Part shown: piece after piece, positions 1 through 9,269 of the stretch | How the letters are laid out: every line of letters begins with the position of its first letter | How positions within the stretch are numbered: position 1 is the stretch's first letter | Assembly (NCBI GenBank): GCA_008501785.1 | Contig: QQUD01000006.1 | Span: 1 to 15,437 of the forward strand | DNA length: 15,437 nt | Source of the DNA: Chloroflexota bacterium | GTDB lineage: Bacteria > Chloroflexota > Anaerolineae > Promineifilales > Promineifilaceae | Reading direction: 5' to 3' | Translations under genes and position numbers: made by a program | Notes under the pieces: model-generated | Databases searched by the model: none | Told to the model about the DNA's origin: nothing | Seen by the model: only the letters and a program-made list of their open reading frames with translations

Positions 1-2055
1 CCAACACCAACACCAACGGATACACCGACCCCAGTTCCACCAACGCCAACACCAACACCAACGGATACACCGACCCCAGTTCCACCAACGCCAACGCCAA
101 CACCAACAGATACACCGACACCAGTTCCACCGACGCCAACACCAACACCAACAGATACACCGACACCAGTTCCACCGACGCCAACACCAACACCAACAGA
201 TACACCGACACCAATTCCACCAACACCAACGCCAACGGATACGCCGACCCCGATTCCGCCAACACCGACACCGACCTCAACGGCAACACCGACGCCGATC
301 CCATCACCATTGATCTATGTTAGTTCCAGTTCCAGCGGTACAGCAGGCAGCGTCCCCTTCAGTGATGAAGATATTCTGGCCTTTGATCCAAACAATGACA
401 CCTGGTCAATGTATTTCGATGGTTCAGATGTTGGCGTGGGCAGTAATGATCTCGAAGGTTTTCTGTTATTGAATGATGGCAGCATCCTGATGGCTTTTGA
501 ATACGCCTTCAATCTATCTGGTGTTGGGTATGTGGATGAATCGGACATTATCCAATTCTTCCCCACTTCATTAGGCGTAAACACAGCCGGTAGCTTTGAT
601 ATATTTTTCGATGGCTCGGATGTTGGTCTGGGTGGCTACCGTGAAAATATTGATGCGATTGGGGCGACGGCAGACGGCCGTTTAGTCATCAGCATGTTAG
701 GCTCCTTCAGTGTTAGCGGCGCATCCGGTCAAGACGAAGACCTGCTTGTTTTCAATGCCTCCAGCTTTGGCTCATCGACCAGCGGCAGTTTTGACCTGTA
801 CTTTGATGGGTCAGATGTCAGTTTAACTAGTCACAAAGAAGATATCAAAGGCACCTGGATCGACGCAACAACTGAGGAAATCTACTTGACGACGTTAGAG
901 GATTTCTCGGTCCCCGGTGTGAGTGGAGATAGATCGGACATCTTCATCTGTGCCCCTGGCTCATTGGGCAGCAGCACAAGCTGCATATTTAGCACCTTTT
1001 GGGATGGGTCTGCAAATGGGTTTACTGGTGAAAGGACAGACGGCATAAGTATCGGCGAAGATACGATAATCTTTGTACCGGGAACGGGACCAACACCTAC
1101 CAATACACCAGCACCGGCAACCAACACGCCAGCACCAACGACCCCAACCAACACACCAGCACCACCAACCCCAACCAACACGCCAGCACCGCCAACCCCA
1201 ACCAACACACCAGCACCACCAACCAATACACCAGCACCGCCAACAAATACACCGGTACCACCAACCCCAACCAGCACACCCACAGGAACGCCCGATATTG
1301 GCATAATTTACGTCAGTTCCAGCTCTAGTGGGTCAGTGGGCAGTGTTACCTTCAAAGATGAGGATATCTTGGCTTACGACTCTACCAGCGGAATCTGGTC
1401 GATGTTTTTCGATGGCTCGGACGTTGGGTTAGGCGGCGAAGACCTCAAAGACTTTTATTTGATGGATGATGGCAGCATCTTGATGACTTTCGAAGCCCCC
1501 TTCACCCTGTCTGGCGTAGGGTCAGTCGATGATTCTGACGTCGTCCAGTTCTTCCCAACCTCGACGGGAACCAGTACGTCAGGAAGCTTCATCTTAGCTT
1601 TTGATGGCTCAGATGTAGGTCTCAGCAGCAGCAGTGAGGACATTGATGCAATTGGTATGGCACCAGACGGCCGTTTTGTCATCAGTACCGTCGGCTCATT
1701 CAGTGCTAGCGGCGTTTACGGTAGCGATGAAGATCTGTTTGTTTTTAATGTCACAAGCTTCGGCTCATCAACCAGCGGCAGCTTTGAACTGTACTTCGAT
1801 GGGTCGGACGTTGGCTTAGCCAGTTACAGTGAAGATGTCAATGGAACCTGGATTGACACAACAACCGGTGAAATCTACCTGACAACAAAGGGCAGTTTCT
1901 CCGTCCCCGGTGCCAGTGGCGATAACTCGGACATCTTTATCTGCGCCTCCGGCACACTGGGAGATAGCACAAGCTGTACCTTTAGCTTCTTCTGGGATGG
2001 ATCAGCAAGCGGATTTAGCGGCGAAAATATAGATGGATTTTCGATTAATAACTAA
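1..2055 (+). CDS. Exported modular protein, two FDGSDVGL modules joined by Pro/Thr linkers (5'-partial)
   Basis: The frame is open from base 1 to the TAA at 2053-2055, so the gene starts upstream; the TTG at 310 is only an internal codon. The visible 684 residues fall into four parts: a Pro/Thr linker (1-103), module A (about 104-360), a second Pro/Thr linker built on TNTPAPPTP (about 361-430) and module B (about 431-684). The modules are near-duplicates, by eye about 70% identical. Each contains four repeats of about 60 residues carrying an [12 protein letters not shown] core and acidic DEDI-type starts, suggesting a beta-rich, possibly propeller-like fold that may bind metal. The last repeat of each module has one cysteine pair (FICAPG...TSC), compatible with a disulfide outside the cell. 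Pro/Thr linkers of this kind are typical of exported Chloroflexota proteins. I recognise no enzymatic motif. Function is unknown; a surface or secreted role is inferred. A terminator follows directly. Confidence 0.85.
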   Translation, partial: PTPTPTDTPTPVPPTPTPTPTDTPTPVPPTPTPTPTDTPTPVPPTPTPTPTDTPTPVPPTPTPTPTDTPTPIPPTPTPTDTPTPIPPTPTPTSTATPTPIPSPLIYVSSSSSGTAGSVPFSDEDILAFDPNNDTWSMYFDGSDVGVGSNDLEGFLLLNDGSILMAFEYAFNLSGVGYVDESDIIQFFPTSLGVNTAGSFDIFFDGSDVGLGGYRENIDAIGATADGRLVISMLGSFSVSGASGQDEDLLVFNASSFGSSTSGSFDLYFDGSDVSLTSHKEDIKGTWIDATTEEIYLTTLEDFSVPGVSGDRSDIFICAPGSLGSSTSCIFSTFWDGSANGFTGERTDGISIGEDTIIFVPGTGPTPTNTPAPATNTPAPTTPTNTPAPPTPTNTPAPPTPTNTPAPPTNTPAPPTNTPVPPTPTSTPTGTPDIGIIYVSSSSSGSVGSVTFKDEDILAYDSTSGIWSMFFDGSDVGLGGEDLKDFYLMDDGSILMTFEAPFTLSGVGSVDDSDVVQFFPTSTGTSTSGSFILAFDGSDVGLSSSSEDIDAIGMAPDGRFVISTVGSFSASGVYGSDEDLFVFNVTSFGSSTSGSFELYFDGSDVGLASYSEDVNGTWIDTTTGEIYLTTKGSFSVPGASGDNSDIFICASGTLGDSTSCTFSFFWDGSASGFSGENIDGFSINN
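19..240 (+). repeat. 45-bp coding minisatellite (Pro/Thr linker)
   Basis: The word GATACACCGAC or GATACACCGAC-like recurs at 19, 64, 109, 154 and 199 (period exactly 45 bp) and again, slightly changed, at 238 (period 39). Each 45-bp unit encodes a 15-residue block, [15 protein letters not shown]. Neighbouring copies differ mainly at third positions, and the copies at 19 and 64 are most alike. The array probably continues upstream of the window. Because the unit length is a multiple of three, copy-number change would lengthen or shorten the linker without breaking the frame. Confidence 0.9.
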
Positions 2056-2077
2056 ATTTTATCGAATCTGAACGGGT

Positions 2078-2118
2078 AAAAAGGGAGGGTTTTGTTTGTC
2101 ATAAAGCCCTCTCTTTTT
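2078..2118 (+). terminator. Rho-independent terminator after the modular protein gene
   Basis: A 12-bp stem pairs 2078-2089 (AAAAAGGGAGGG) with 2107-2118 (CCCTCTCTTTTT), with one G-T wobble and a 17-nt loop. It begins 23 bases after the stop codon and ends in a T run. The A-rich 5' side would also let it work, less well, in the opposite direction. Confidence 0.8.
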
Positions 2119-2366
2119 ACATTTATTTATTGTGAAGGAAAAATGCGTGATGGTTGTAGTTCATTCGTACTATATTCCACATCTCACTCGACGAATTGAT
2201 ATTCTCAGATAAAATGAGAAAAAAATGAGAATTTCTACAAATGCACCATGGTTTAAAATTCGCAAAGTTAAATGTAATGTGAACCATCCCCAAAACCACA
2301 ACAAATTTTCATTCAGCTTGTAAAGTTATTAAGGGGCATTGCCCTAAAATTAAAGAGAGTATTGTT
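2119..2366 (+). promoter_or_regulatory. AT-rich leader of the giant surface-protein gene
   Basis: No gene is visible here. The stretch is AT-rich and should hold the promoter of the 1775-residue gene, but I found no convincing -35/-10 pair. Visible structures are a small hairpin TTCTCA (2203-2208)/TGAGAA (2216-2221) with the second arm repeated at 2226-2231, and a GGGC-ATT-GCCC hairpin (2334-2344) just upstream of the ribosome binding site. The likely Shine-Dalgarno is the purine run GAGAG at about 2354-2359, roughly seven bases before the ATG at 2367. Confidence 0.4.
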
Positions 2367-5300
2367 ATGCATTTTTATCAAAGACGGACGCACTTCCGAC
2401 CATTTCGCATTCTTCTCCCCATTTTTCTGTTTTTTCTATTTTTCAACATTATTTTAAACCTTAGACAATTAAACACTGTACAGGCCGAGCCATCTGCAAT
2501 GGGCGCGGTTACACTCACCAAGACCGACACACTGGTCAATGATATTTTGGGCAATGGAGAAGCTAATCCTGGTGATACCATCCAATATGATATGACGATT
2601 GCGAATACAACTGCATCAGACCTGACAAATGTGGTTTTAACCGATGTATTGGATGCCAATGTCACCTGGGACTCGACATTTAAATCGACACCTCTTGCAT
2701 TCACTGACGCTGTAACGGTAACAGGGGATATCGGGATGCCTATTTCGCTAACCGGTAGTGATTTAGATGGTGACACATTAACTTTTTCGATTCTCACACC
2801 ACCAACAAATGGGTCATTAGGTGCTATTACACCACAGACAGCAACCACAGCCAGTGTGACTTACACATCGAATATGGGATTTGCTGGCGCTGATAGTTTT
2901 ACCTTTCAGGTAACGGATGACGATGGCAATACCGATTCTGCTACGATTAACATCACAGTCGTTAATAGTGATCTTGAAGTTACCAAAACTATCGAAGATG
3001 CGACCCCAATTGTGGGAGATAGAATTACCTATACCGTTGCCGCCAGAAACCAAGGCAGCCTTCCGCTAACCAATATCATTGTTTCAGATGCTCTGCCAGT
3101 AGGTGTTACTTATTTTGGCCATACCCTTCCTAGTAGCACCACTTACAATCCCGGTACAGGCATTTGGGACATCCCTAATCTAGGCGTTAGTACCACTGAC
3201 TTTTTAACTATTTTCGCAACTGTCGATGCCGGAACAGTTGGACAAACAATTACAAACACGGCCGAATTTGTTTCCATGGATCAAATCGATGGCAATTCCG
3301 CCAACAATAGTCAAAGTGTCGCCTTCACCGTCCAATCTTTGGTAGATATCGTCATGCTTAAAGAAGTCGATGACAGTACCCCACTGGAAGGGGATACGAT
3401 TGTCTACACCGTTTATGCAGGCAATAATGGGCCGAACGATGCCACTGGTGTACAAGTGACCGATTTACTGCCATCAGGTGTCACTTATGTCTCTTCAAAC
3501 CAACCTAGCTATAGTCCACCGGTGTGGACGATTGGCAACTTGAATTTCGCTGTAACAGAAACACTTAAAATCACAGCCACTGTCAATAGTATGACAGCGG
3601 GTAACACCTATACAAATACAGCGACGGTAACGGCCGTAAACGAAACAGACAGCAATCCCAACAACGATAGCGACCAGGCCATCATCACTGTCAATCTCCC
3701 CCCAACCGCCAATGATGACAACCCGGGCGGCATTCATGCCTATCAAGTCACCAGTGGGGCAACCCTCACCGTTCTCAACAGCCCCGCAGATCCGGTTGAA
3801 CGTAATGATATTGTCGGTTTTCCCGCCGCTGTAATTAGCAGTTTTGGCGGAGGCGATTTAGGTGGCGCAGTAACTGACAACGCTGCCGGAGCAACGGTTG
3901 CGCCCATTCCAACGTACACAAACGGCTCACTCACAGTGAATGCTGATGGCAGCTTCGAGTTCACCCCCCCCACCACGCCAACCGCTTTTGGTGGCAACTT
4001 CCAATTCGATTACCGGCTGACAAATGTTAATGGCACCTCAGACGCTACGGTGATCATTCAGGTGCAATCAGGCCCAACGGCCGTTAATGATCCCAATGGT
4101 AGCCTACCCGCAAACAGCACGCCACCAATGGGCGGCAACCCCCATCCTTATCACTTTGCCACCAATTCAAGCAACAACACAATATCTGGGGTAAATGTCT
4201 TGCTGCAAAATGACAATCTGGCTGGCCCACCCGCAAGCCTTGTTTCTTTTGGTGGCGGTGACATTGGTGGAACGGTAACGACAAATTCTGCTGGAGCCAC
4301 CGCTATGTCTGCGGGACACACGCTAACGGTTGATGCCACAGGAGTCGTTACCTACACACCTGCAATTAACTATTCTGGTCTATTCACTTTTACCTATCGT
4401 TTGCAAAATGTGGTAGCGTTCGATGATGCGGTCGTTACCATGGCGGTTGGCAATCGTCCATTGTGTGCCAATGATGCTTACAATTCCACTGGCAATGTGG
4501 GCATTCAGGTAGCAGCGGGCGGCGTACTGTTTAATGATACTGGAGACCAAATCGCAATTACGGCCGTTCAAGGCAATGCTGCCAACATCGGCTCTTCAAC
4601 AGCAACTGCGCAAGGGGGTTCTGTTACCCTAAACAGCAACGGAAGTTTCGCGTATGCTCCCCCTGCGGGATTTGCTGGCAATGATACATTTACGTATGCC
4701 CTAGACAACAATTTCAACGACCCTTCTACATGTACCGTTACCATTACAAATGCCGATATGATTTGGTTTATTGATAACAATGCAGGTGGTGGCGGAGACG
4801 GCCGTCTTAACACACCCTTCAACAATATTGCCAGCTTCAATGCCATCCAAACAGGCACCGCCCCCAACGCCAAAAACGGCGACACCATTTTCATCCATAC
4901 CGGCTCTGGTAACTACACCAATGGGATCACCTTACGCAATGGCCAATTCCTCATTGGCCAAGGGGCAACTTCGTCCATTGCAGCGATTTCCGGAATCACC
5001 CTCCCGCCCAACAGCAACACACTTCCCACGACAAGTGGTACCCGTCCTGTGATTACAAACGGTAGCGGTAGTGGCATCACCCTCGGCAGTGGCAATTCAC
5101 TACGTGGATTAAATATTGGCAACACCAGTACCAGCAGTGGTGCAGGTATCAGCGGCAGCACTGTTGGCAGCCTTGCTGTTTCAGAAATGTCAATTTCCGG
5201 TCAAGGGAGAGCTGTTGACATCAACGGGGGCACGCTTAGTGTTGTACTAGATTCCGTGGCGGTTACAGGCTCAACCAATGGTGGATTCAGCCTGCAAAAC

Positions 5301-7694
5301 ACACTTGGCACCACGACCATCAATGCCCTTAACATCACGACAACTGGAGGCACCGGATTCCTGGCAAACAATGCTGGAACGATTAACGTTTTAGGTGCAA
5401 CAAACTCGATTAGTTCTGCATCAGGAACGGCCGTTAACATCTCCAACAGCACCACCATTGGTGCCAGCGGCATGACATTCCAGAGCATTAGCGCCAGCGG
5501 TGCGGATACAGGCATCACGCTTAATGGCACTGGCACCGGCGACTTCACTGTCACCGGCACCGGCACAACTGACGGCAGCGGTGGCACCTTAAACAACCTG
5601 AATGATCACGGTATTGAGTTGATCAGCGCTCAGGATGTTTCCATCAGCAACATGAACCTGACCAATGCCACCACCACGCAAGATGTTGCGCCCAACACGG
5701 CAACGTGCGACAACGAGTCTGGTGGCACCAATACCGGCTGTAACGCGCCCGTGCATATGGTCAACGCGACCAACATTAGCCTGACCAACCTGACGATCAG
5801 CGGCAGCGTGCAGCACGGCATTAACGGTAACAATGTGAATGGGCTAACGATCAGCAACACAGATCTCACGCTTATTGGCAATCAATCCTTAGAAAATGGG
5901 ATGCAATTCATCAATCTGCTCGGAACCGTTACCTTTAACAATCTCAATATTGATGCATCCAGAACACGCAACGTGCTGATTGAGAACAATACGGGAACGG
6001 CCGTTATCAACGTCACCAATTCCACCATTAACAACGCACAGGAGGAAGATGGCTTCCATCTTGTTGGTGGCAACAGTGCAAATGTGACCCTTAACGTGAG
6101 CGATAGCACCTTCTTTCACAATAATGCACCACAGCTCAAGGCACATGCGGAAGATAGCAGTACGGTCAATGTCACGATTACGGACAACACCTTTGATGGC
6201 GAACCAACCGTTGTCGGCAATACGGGGCTAGATTTGGCCGTGCGTGACAATGCCAACCTGACTTTTAACGTCTCGGGAACAACGCTAGGTGATCAAGTCT
6301 TTGAAGAGATGCGCGGACAGGTGATTAACGTGATCGCTATCGGTGGCGGAACAGCATCGGGTCGCATCAACAGAAACGATATCAATGGGTCAAACCAGGG
6401 TGCCGGTATTCGTGTTGTGTCAGAAGTTACCGTGAACGGCAGTGCGCCCAGCGTCACCGTTGAAATTGATGGCAACGACATCGTCGGTGTGGCAGGAGGT
6501 GGCACCTTAGCAGGTATCCACATTGAATCAAGAGATGGCACAGGTGGTTTCACCGGGCCAGCCAACGTGCAGGCGACAATTAACAATAACAATGTCAGAA
6601 TCGCTGGTGCCCCATCGGCAATTCAAGCCTTTATCAATGGTGGCAATACATTGTGTCTGGATGTCACCAACAACGCTGTTTTTGATGTACATACCAGCGG
6701 ATTTGCTGGCGCGGGCAGCACCCACTACATTGGTAATCCGGTAGCGGGAACCGGTGGTGGTTCTGGTAATGTGACCTATGATGGGTATCTCGCTGGCAAC
6801 TTGGGCGGCACCTGGACTGCCAACGGAAACACTTCCTCGGCGGTTGTCGCGGCTGGGAATGCAGGAGAAGCGTACATCGATGGCACAGAGCCAACCAATG
6901 GCACCTGTGCTACTGTAGCTCTTTTATCAGACCCAACAACGGTTGTGGAGGCCCAGCCAGCGGTGAAGACGACAACAGTAGCGAAGCAGGTTGCGACCGG
7001 CACAGCACCAGCCAGTTCAGATGGCGGCGGTTCTTTTGTCATCGCGTTAAACACAGTGCCCACCGGGAAGGCGGTCACGTTGACGTTTAGTGTCACAATC
7101 GACGATCCATTCCCAGAGAGCGCAGCACAAGTCAGCAATCAGGCTCAGGTTACGGCCAATGGCGGTCTTGTCCTAAACAGTGATGACCCGGATACAGCTA
7201 CCGCCAACGATGCAACAGTGACACCGGTCTCGATTGTGCAAACATTTTTAACACACCTCCCGTTGTTCATGAATAATTATGCCAGCCTGCCAGACCTGGT
7301 AATTAATTCCCTGACCGTGTCTGGCAGCAATGTCACCGTCACCATTGAGAATGTTGGCAATGCCCCGACGACGGAAAGCTTCTGGGTAGATTTGTATATT
7401 AACCCGAATCCAGTGCCAACGGCCGTTAACCAAACGTGGGAACTGCTGGCAACTGAAGGAGCAACATGGGGCGTAACAAAGTCAATAGATGTTGGTGAGC
7501 GCCTGGTGCTCACCATTGGCGACACCTATTATGTTGCCCCAGGAAGCAATTTTCCCGGCACTATACCTGCTGGTACGCAGATTTATGCACAGGTCGATTC
7601 GGCCAACACACTAACGACATACGGCGCAGTACAAGAGACACATGAATTTTATGGGAATCTGTATAATAATATTATGAGTTTAACGGCACCATAA
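2367..7694 (+). CDS. Giant secreted/surface protein: DUF11 repeats, Ig-like repeats, parallel beta-helix, CARDB-like C-terminus
   Basis: The product has 1775 residues. A signal peptide is clear: basic start, hydrophobic core at about 15-32, probable cleavage after VQA at residue 40. Next come DUF11-type domains (about 45-110, 202-325 and 331-442), with an Ig/cadherin-like segment between the first two (about 115-200, D-x-D-G-D and DDDGNTDSATI motifs). Three Big_9-like 'ND' repeats follow (about 443-565, 568-690, 696-795), the first two sharing SFGGGD(L/I)GG. From about residue 796 (MIWFIDNNAG) to about 1520 runs a Gly/Asn/Thr-rich array with N-x-(T/S)-(I/L) turns, read as a right-handed parallel beta-helix of the pectate-lyase or adhesin type. 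The end has a DUF11-like strand domain (1521-1625), an LPLFMNNY stretch (about 1631-1638) and a CARDB-like domain (1642-1770). I see no LPXTG or catalytic motif. A role in surface attachment or glycan binding is inferred. Only small gaps separate it from the next gene. Confidence 0.9.
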   Translation: MHFYQRRTHFRPFRILLPIFLFFLFFNIILNLRQLNTVQAEPSAMGAVTLTKTDTLVNDILGNGEANPGDTIQYDMTIANTTASDLTNVVLTDVLDANVTWDSTFKSTPLAFTDAVTVTGDIGMPISLTGSDLDGDTLTFSILTPPTNGSLGAITPQTATTASVTYTSNMGFAGADSFTFQVTDDDGNTDSATINITVVNSDLEVTKTIEDATPIVGDRITYTVAARNQGSLPLTNIIVSDALPVGVTYFGHTLPSSTTYNPGTGIWDIPNLGVSTTDFLTIFATVDAGTVGQTITNTAEFVSMDQIDGNSANNSQSVAFTVQSLVDIVMLKEVDDSTPLEGDTIVYTVYAGNNGPNDATGVQVTDLLPSGVTYVSSNQPSYSPPVWTIGNLNFAVTETLKITATVNSMTAGNTYTNTATVTAVNETDSNPNNDSDQAIITVNLPPTANDDNPGGIHAYQVTSGATLTVLNSPADPVERNDIVGFPAAVISSFGGGDLGGAVTDNAAGATVAPIPTYTNGSLTVNADGSFEFTPPTTPTAFGGNFQFDYRLTNVNGTSDATVIIQVQSGPTAVNDPNGSLPANSTPPMGGNPHPYHFATNSSNNTISGVNVLLQNDNLAGPPASLVSFGGGDIGGTVTTNSAGATAMSAGHTLTVDATGVVTYTPAINYSGLFTFTYRLQNVVAFDDAVVTMAVGNRPLCANDAYNSTGNVGIQVAAGGVLFNDTGDQIAITAVQGNAANIGSSTATAQGGSVTLNSNGSFAYAPPAGFAGNDTFTYALDNNFNDPSTCTVTITNADMIWFIDNNAGGGGDGRLNTPFNNIASFNAIQTGTAPNAKNGDTIFIHTGSGNYTNGITLRNGQFLIGQGATSSIAAISGITLPPNSNTLPTTSGTRPVITNGSGSGITLGSGNSLRGLNIGNTSTSSGAGISGSTVGSLAVSEMSISGQGRAVDINGGTLSVVLDSVAVTGSTNGGFSLQNTLGTTTINALNITTTGGTGFLANNAGTINVLGATNSISSASGTAVNISNSTTIGASGMTFQSISASGADTGITLNGTGTGDFTVTGTGTTDGSGGTLNNLNDHGIELISAQDVSISNMNLTNATTTQDVAPNTATCDNESGGTNTGCNAPVHMVNATNISLTNLTISGSVQHGINGNNVNGLTISNTDLTLIGNQSLENGMQFINLLGTVTFNNLNIDASRTRNVLIENNTGTAVINVTNSTINNAQEEDGFHLVGGNSANVTLNVSDSTFFHNNAPQLKAHAEDSSTVNVTITDNTFDGEPTVVGNTGLDLAVRDNANLTFNVSGTTLGDQVFEEMRGQVINVIAIGGGTASGRINRNDINGSNQGAGIRVVSEVTVNGSAPSVTVEIDGNDIVGVAGGGTLAGIHIESRDGTGGFTGPANVQATINNNNVRIAGAPSAIQAFINGGNTLCLDVTNNAVFDVHTSGFAGAGSTHYIGNPVAGTGGGSGNVTYDGYLAGNLGGTWTANGNTSSAVVAAGNAGEAYIDGTEPTNGTCATVALLSDPTTVVEAQPAVKTTTVAKQVATGTAPASSDGGGSFVIALNTVPTGKAVTLTFSVTIDDPFPESAAQVSNQAQVTANGGLVLNSDDPDTATANDATVTPVSIVQTFLTHLPLFMNNYASLPDLVINSLTVSGSNVTVTIENVGNAPTTESFWVDLYINPNPVPTAVNQTWELLATEGATWGVTKSIDVGERLVLTIGDTYYVAPGSNFPGTIPAGTQIYAQVDSANTLTTYGAVQETHEFYGNLYNNIMSLTAP

Positions 7695-7721
7695 ATGTGT
7701 TTATTCTTGGCAGGATGGGGA

Positions 7722-7763
7722 TGGGTATGGAAACGGCCGTTGCTAATGCCACAGCCATACCCA
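7722..7763 (+). repeat. 9-bp inverted repeat with the ACGGCCGT word in its loop
   Basis: TGGGTATGG (7722-7730) is perfectly inverted as CCATACCCA (7755-7763), and the 24-nt loop contains ACGGCCGT (7733-7740). It lies between the stop of the giant gene (7694) and the probable start of the next gene (7805). No T run follows, so it is not a classical terminator. It could slow the polymerase, protect an mRNA end or be chance. Confidence 0.6.
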
Positions 7764-7804
7764 AACGCACCTGTCGAGTTTTACATAAAGGATTTTCGAG
7801 AGCT

Positions 7805-8227
7805 ATGAACAGAATTAAATGGAAGTTTTATATTATTCCTATGTTGTTAGTCATGTTAGTTCCGTTATTGTTGGCGGCTACCTCAAATTTGCCGCCGCGC
7901 CCTACACCGGAACCAACAAAATCAAAACAACCCGGTGCTTATATTCAACTTCAGCTATCCGGCGCATCTGTTGGTTCCGATGGCGTGTGGACGGTTGTGC
8001 AATGGGTTGATGCGTCTGACGAATGGCACGATGTAACCGGCTGGCAGGGCACTGTTGAGCAGGATGGCACCCAAACCTGGTGGGTTGCTCCTAATGATAA
8101 AGGAGCCGGGCCTTTCCGTTGGCAAATTTTATCCTCACCCACCGGCAGCATTTTAGCCACCAGTGACGAATTTATGCTGCCAGATGAAACCGGGCACAAA
8201 TTGATTGTGCCAATAGAGGTAGAGTGA
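7805..8227 (+). CDS. Small exported protein with N-terminal signal/anchor and Pro linker
   Basis: I place the start at the ATG at 7805 (140 residues), because it gives a normal signal sequence (MNRIKWK, then a hydrophobic stretch at about 8-25) with a GAGAG purine run 5 bases upstream. A GTG at 7697 in the same frame would add 36 residues in front of the signal and looks wrong. After the hydrophobic segment comes a short Pro-rich linker (PPRPTPEPT, 30-38) and a compact Trp-rich domain (about 45-140) with WTVVQWVD, WHDVTGW and TWWVAP, likely an all-beta extracellular domain. From memory, small proteins of this build occur in Chloroflexota; no function is known to me. It lies 110 bases downstream of the giant surface-protein gene on the same strand and ends at a strong terminator, so the two are probably one transcription unit. 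Confidence 0.8.
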   Translation: MNRIKWKFYIIPMLLVMLVPLLLAATSNLPPRPTPEPTKSKQPGAYIQLQLSGASVGSDGVWTVVQWVDASDEWHDVTGWQGTVEQDGTQTWWVAPNDKGAGPFRWQILSSPTGSILATSDEFMLPDETGHKLIVPIEVE

Positions 8228-8247
8228 TTCGGGTTGTGCCCAATAAA

Positions 8248-8285
8248 AAAAGCTCCACAGAGATAATCCTTTCTGTGGAGCTTTT
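8248..8285 (+). terminator. Strong rho-independent terminator
   Basis: A perfect 14-bp stem pairs 8248-8261 (AAAAGCTCCACAGA) with 8272-8285 (TCTGTGGAGCTTTT), with a 10-nt loop. It sits 20 bases after the stop of the small exported protein. The A-run/T-run symmetry allows action on both strands. Confidence 0.9.
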
Positions 8286-8687
8286 GGATTAAAGAAATAA
8301 ATGGTGCTGAAATGGTTTGATACTGTTAACTATTACCAATTCAGCAAAACCCGATCAAAGTTGGAGGATGTCAATTTTCAAAATGGTCATCTATTGACCA
8401 ACCTCCGCTAAAAATGATCTAACCATACACAAGCCTCCTGGCATTAAGCCCACATTTAATCAAAAGCAAATCTTAATGCGTCTTATGACCGATAAGGGGT
8501 TCGCTCATTGTCTAACAATTTATTTATGACATATGTTTGCGTCTGAAAACATATTCTCAATCATGCCTTCAACCGCCTATTAAAATTGTACAGCCAATTT
8601 GTAAACCTGCTATAGCTTGTTAATATAAACACAGAATACACAGAAAATCTTTTTTGTCAATAGGTTTTTTCTTAAAAAAGGCTAAAT
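8286..8687 (+). promoter_or_regulatory. 402-bp gene-free spacer upstream of tag
   Basis: I find no credible gene. Structures seen are a small hairpin TGGTCA (8384-8389)/TGACCA (8395-8400), enclosed by GGAGG (8363-8367) and CCTCC (8402-8406), and AT-rich sequence from about 8510. A candidate promoter for tag is TTGTAA (8599-8604), a 16-bp spacer, then TAATAT (8621-8626). The AAGG at about 8678-8682, about seven bases ahead of the tag ATG, is the likely ribosome binding site. Confidence 0.4.
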
Positions 8688-9269
8688 ATGAATACATTCA
8701 TTCGCTGCCCATGGTGTGGAGATGATCCGCTATATATAAAGTATCATGATGAGGAGTGGGGGGTACCGGTTTATGATGACCGGCTTCTCTTCGCAAAGTT
8801 AATTTTAGATGGCGCACAAGCCGGATTAAGCTGGATAACGATTTTGCGCAAGCGGGAGAATTATTGGTTGGCATTTGACCAGTTTGATGCTGAGAAGATC
8901 GCCCGTTATGATGAAGCTAAAATCGCTGAACTGCTGCAAAATCCGGGCATTATCCGCAATCGACAAAAGGTGCGCTCGACGGTCAAGAACGCGCAAGCTT
9001 ATCTGGACATTTTGGAAACGGAAGGCTCGTTTAGTGACTTTTTGTGGCAGTTTGTGGATGGGAAGCCGATTCAGAATGCATGGCAGACTATGGGGGAGGT
9101 ACCAGCGAAAACGGCCGTTTCCGAATCCCTCAGCAAATCCCTCAAAAAACGCGGCTTCAGCTTCGTCGGCCCCACCATTGTCTACGCCTTCATGCAGGCT
9201 GTCGGGATGGTAAATGATCACGTAGTTGATTGTTTTCGCTATCAGGCATGTCGGCTCAAATCCAAATAA
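8688..9269 (+). CDS. tag: DNA-3-methyladenine glycosylase I
   Basis: This 193-residue protein removes 3-methyladenine from alkylated DNA as the first step of base excision repair. Its match to E. coli Tag (187 residues) is visible along the whole length: DPLYIKYHDEEWGVP (13-27), AGLSWITILRKRENY (45-59), PGIIRNRQK (86-94), LSKSLKKRGFSFVGPTI (148-164) and NDHVVDC (176-182). The structural zinc site of Tag is complete: C7, H20, H178 and C182 correspond to E. coli C4, H17, H175 and C179. W49 matches the base-stacking Trp46. One notable change is D41 where E. coli has E38, the residue that contacts the 3-methyladenine base. The gene stands alone after a spacer with its own candidate promoter, and its last 28 bases overlap the 3' end of the convergent LysM remnant. 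Confidence 0.96.
   Translation: MNTFIRCPWCGDDPLYIKYHDEEWGVPVYDDRLLFAKLILDGAQAGLSWITILRKRENYWLAFDQFDAEKIARYDEAKIAELLQNPGIIRNRQKVRSTVKNAQAYLDILETEGSFSDFLWQFVDGKPIQNAWQTMGEVPAKTAVSESLSKSLKKRGFSFVGPTIVYAFMQAVGMVNDHVVDCFRYQACRLKSK

Noticed and set aside
1..300. Regular repeats resembling a CRISPR array
   Set aside because: The units are contiguous with no unique spacers, have a 45-bp coding period and continue a protein frame.
310..312. TTG as start of the first gene
   Set aside because: The same frame is open and protein-like (Pro/Thr linker) back to base 1, so the gene is cut by the window edge.
882..1304. Minus-strand frame of 140 codons rich in Gly-Val-Leu
   Set aside because: It is the antisense shadow of the Pro/Thr linker; the plus frame carries the conserved modules.
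2318..2350. TTGTAA and TAAAAT as promoter of the giant gene
   Set aside because: The 21-bp spacing is too long for a standard promoter.
2331..2362. Riboswitch suggested by the GGGC-ATT-GCCC hairpin near the ribosome binding site
   Set aside because: A 4-bp stem alone is too little; no conserved riboswitch core was seen around it.
7697..7804. N-terminal extension of the small exported protein from GTG 7697
   Set aside because: It would put 36 polar residues before a normal signal sequence and has no ribosome binding site; the ATG at 7805 has both.
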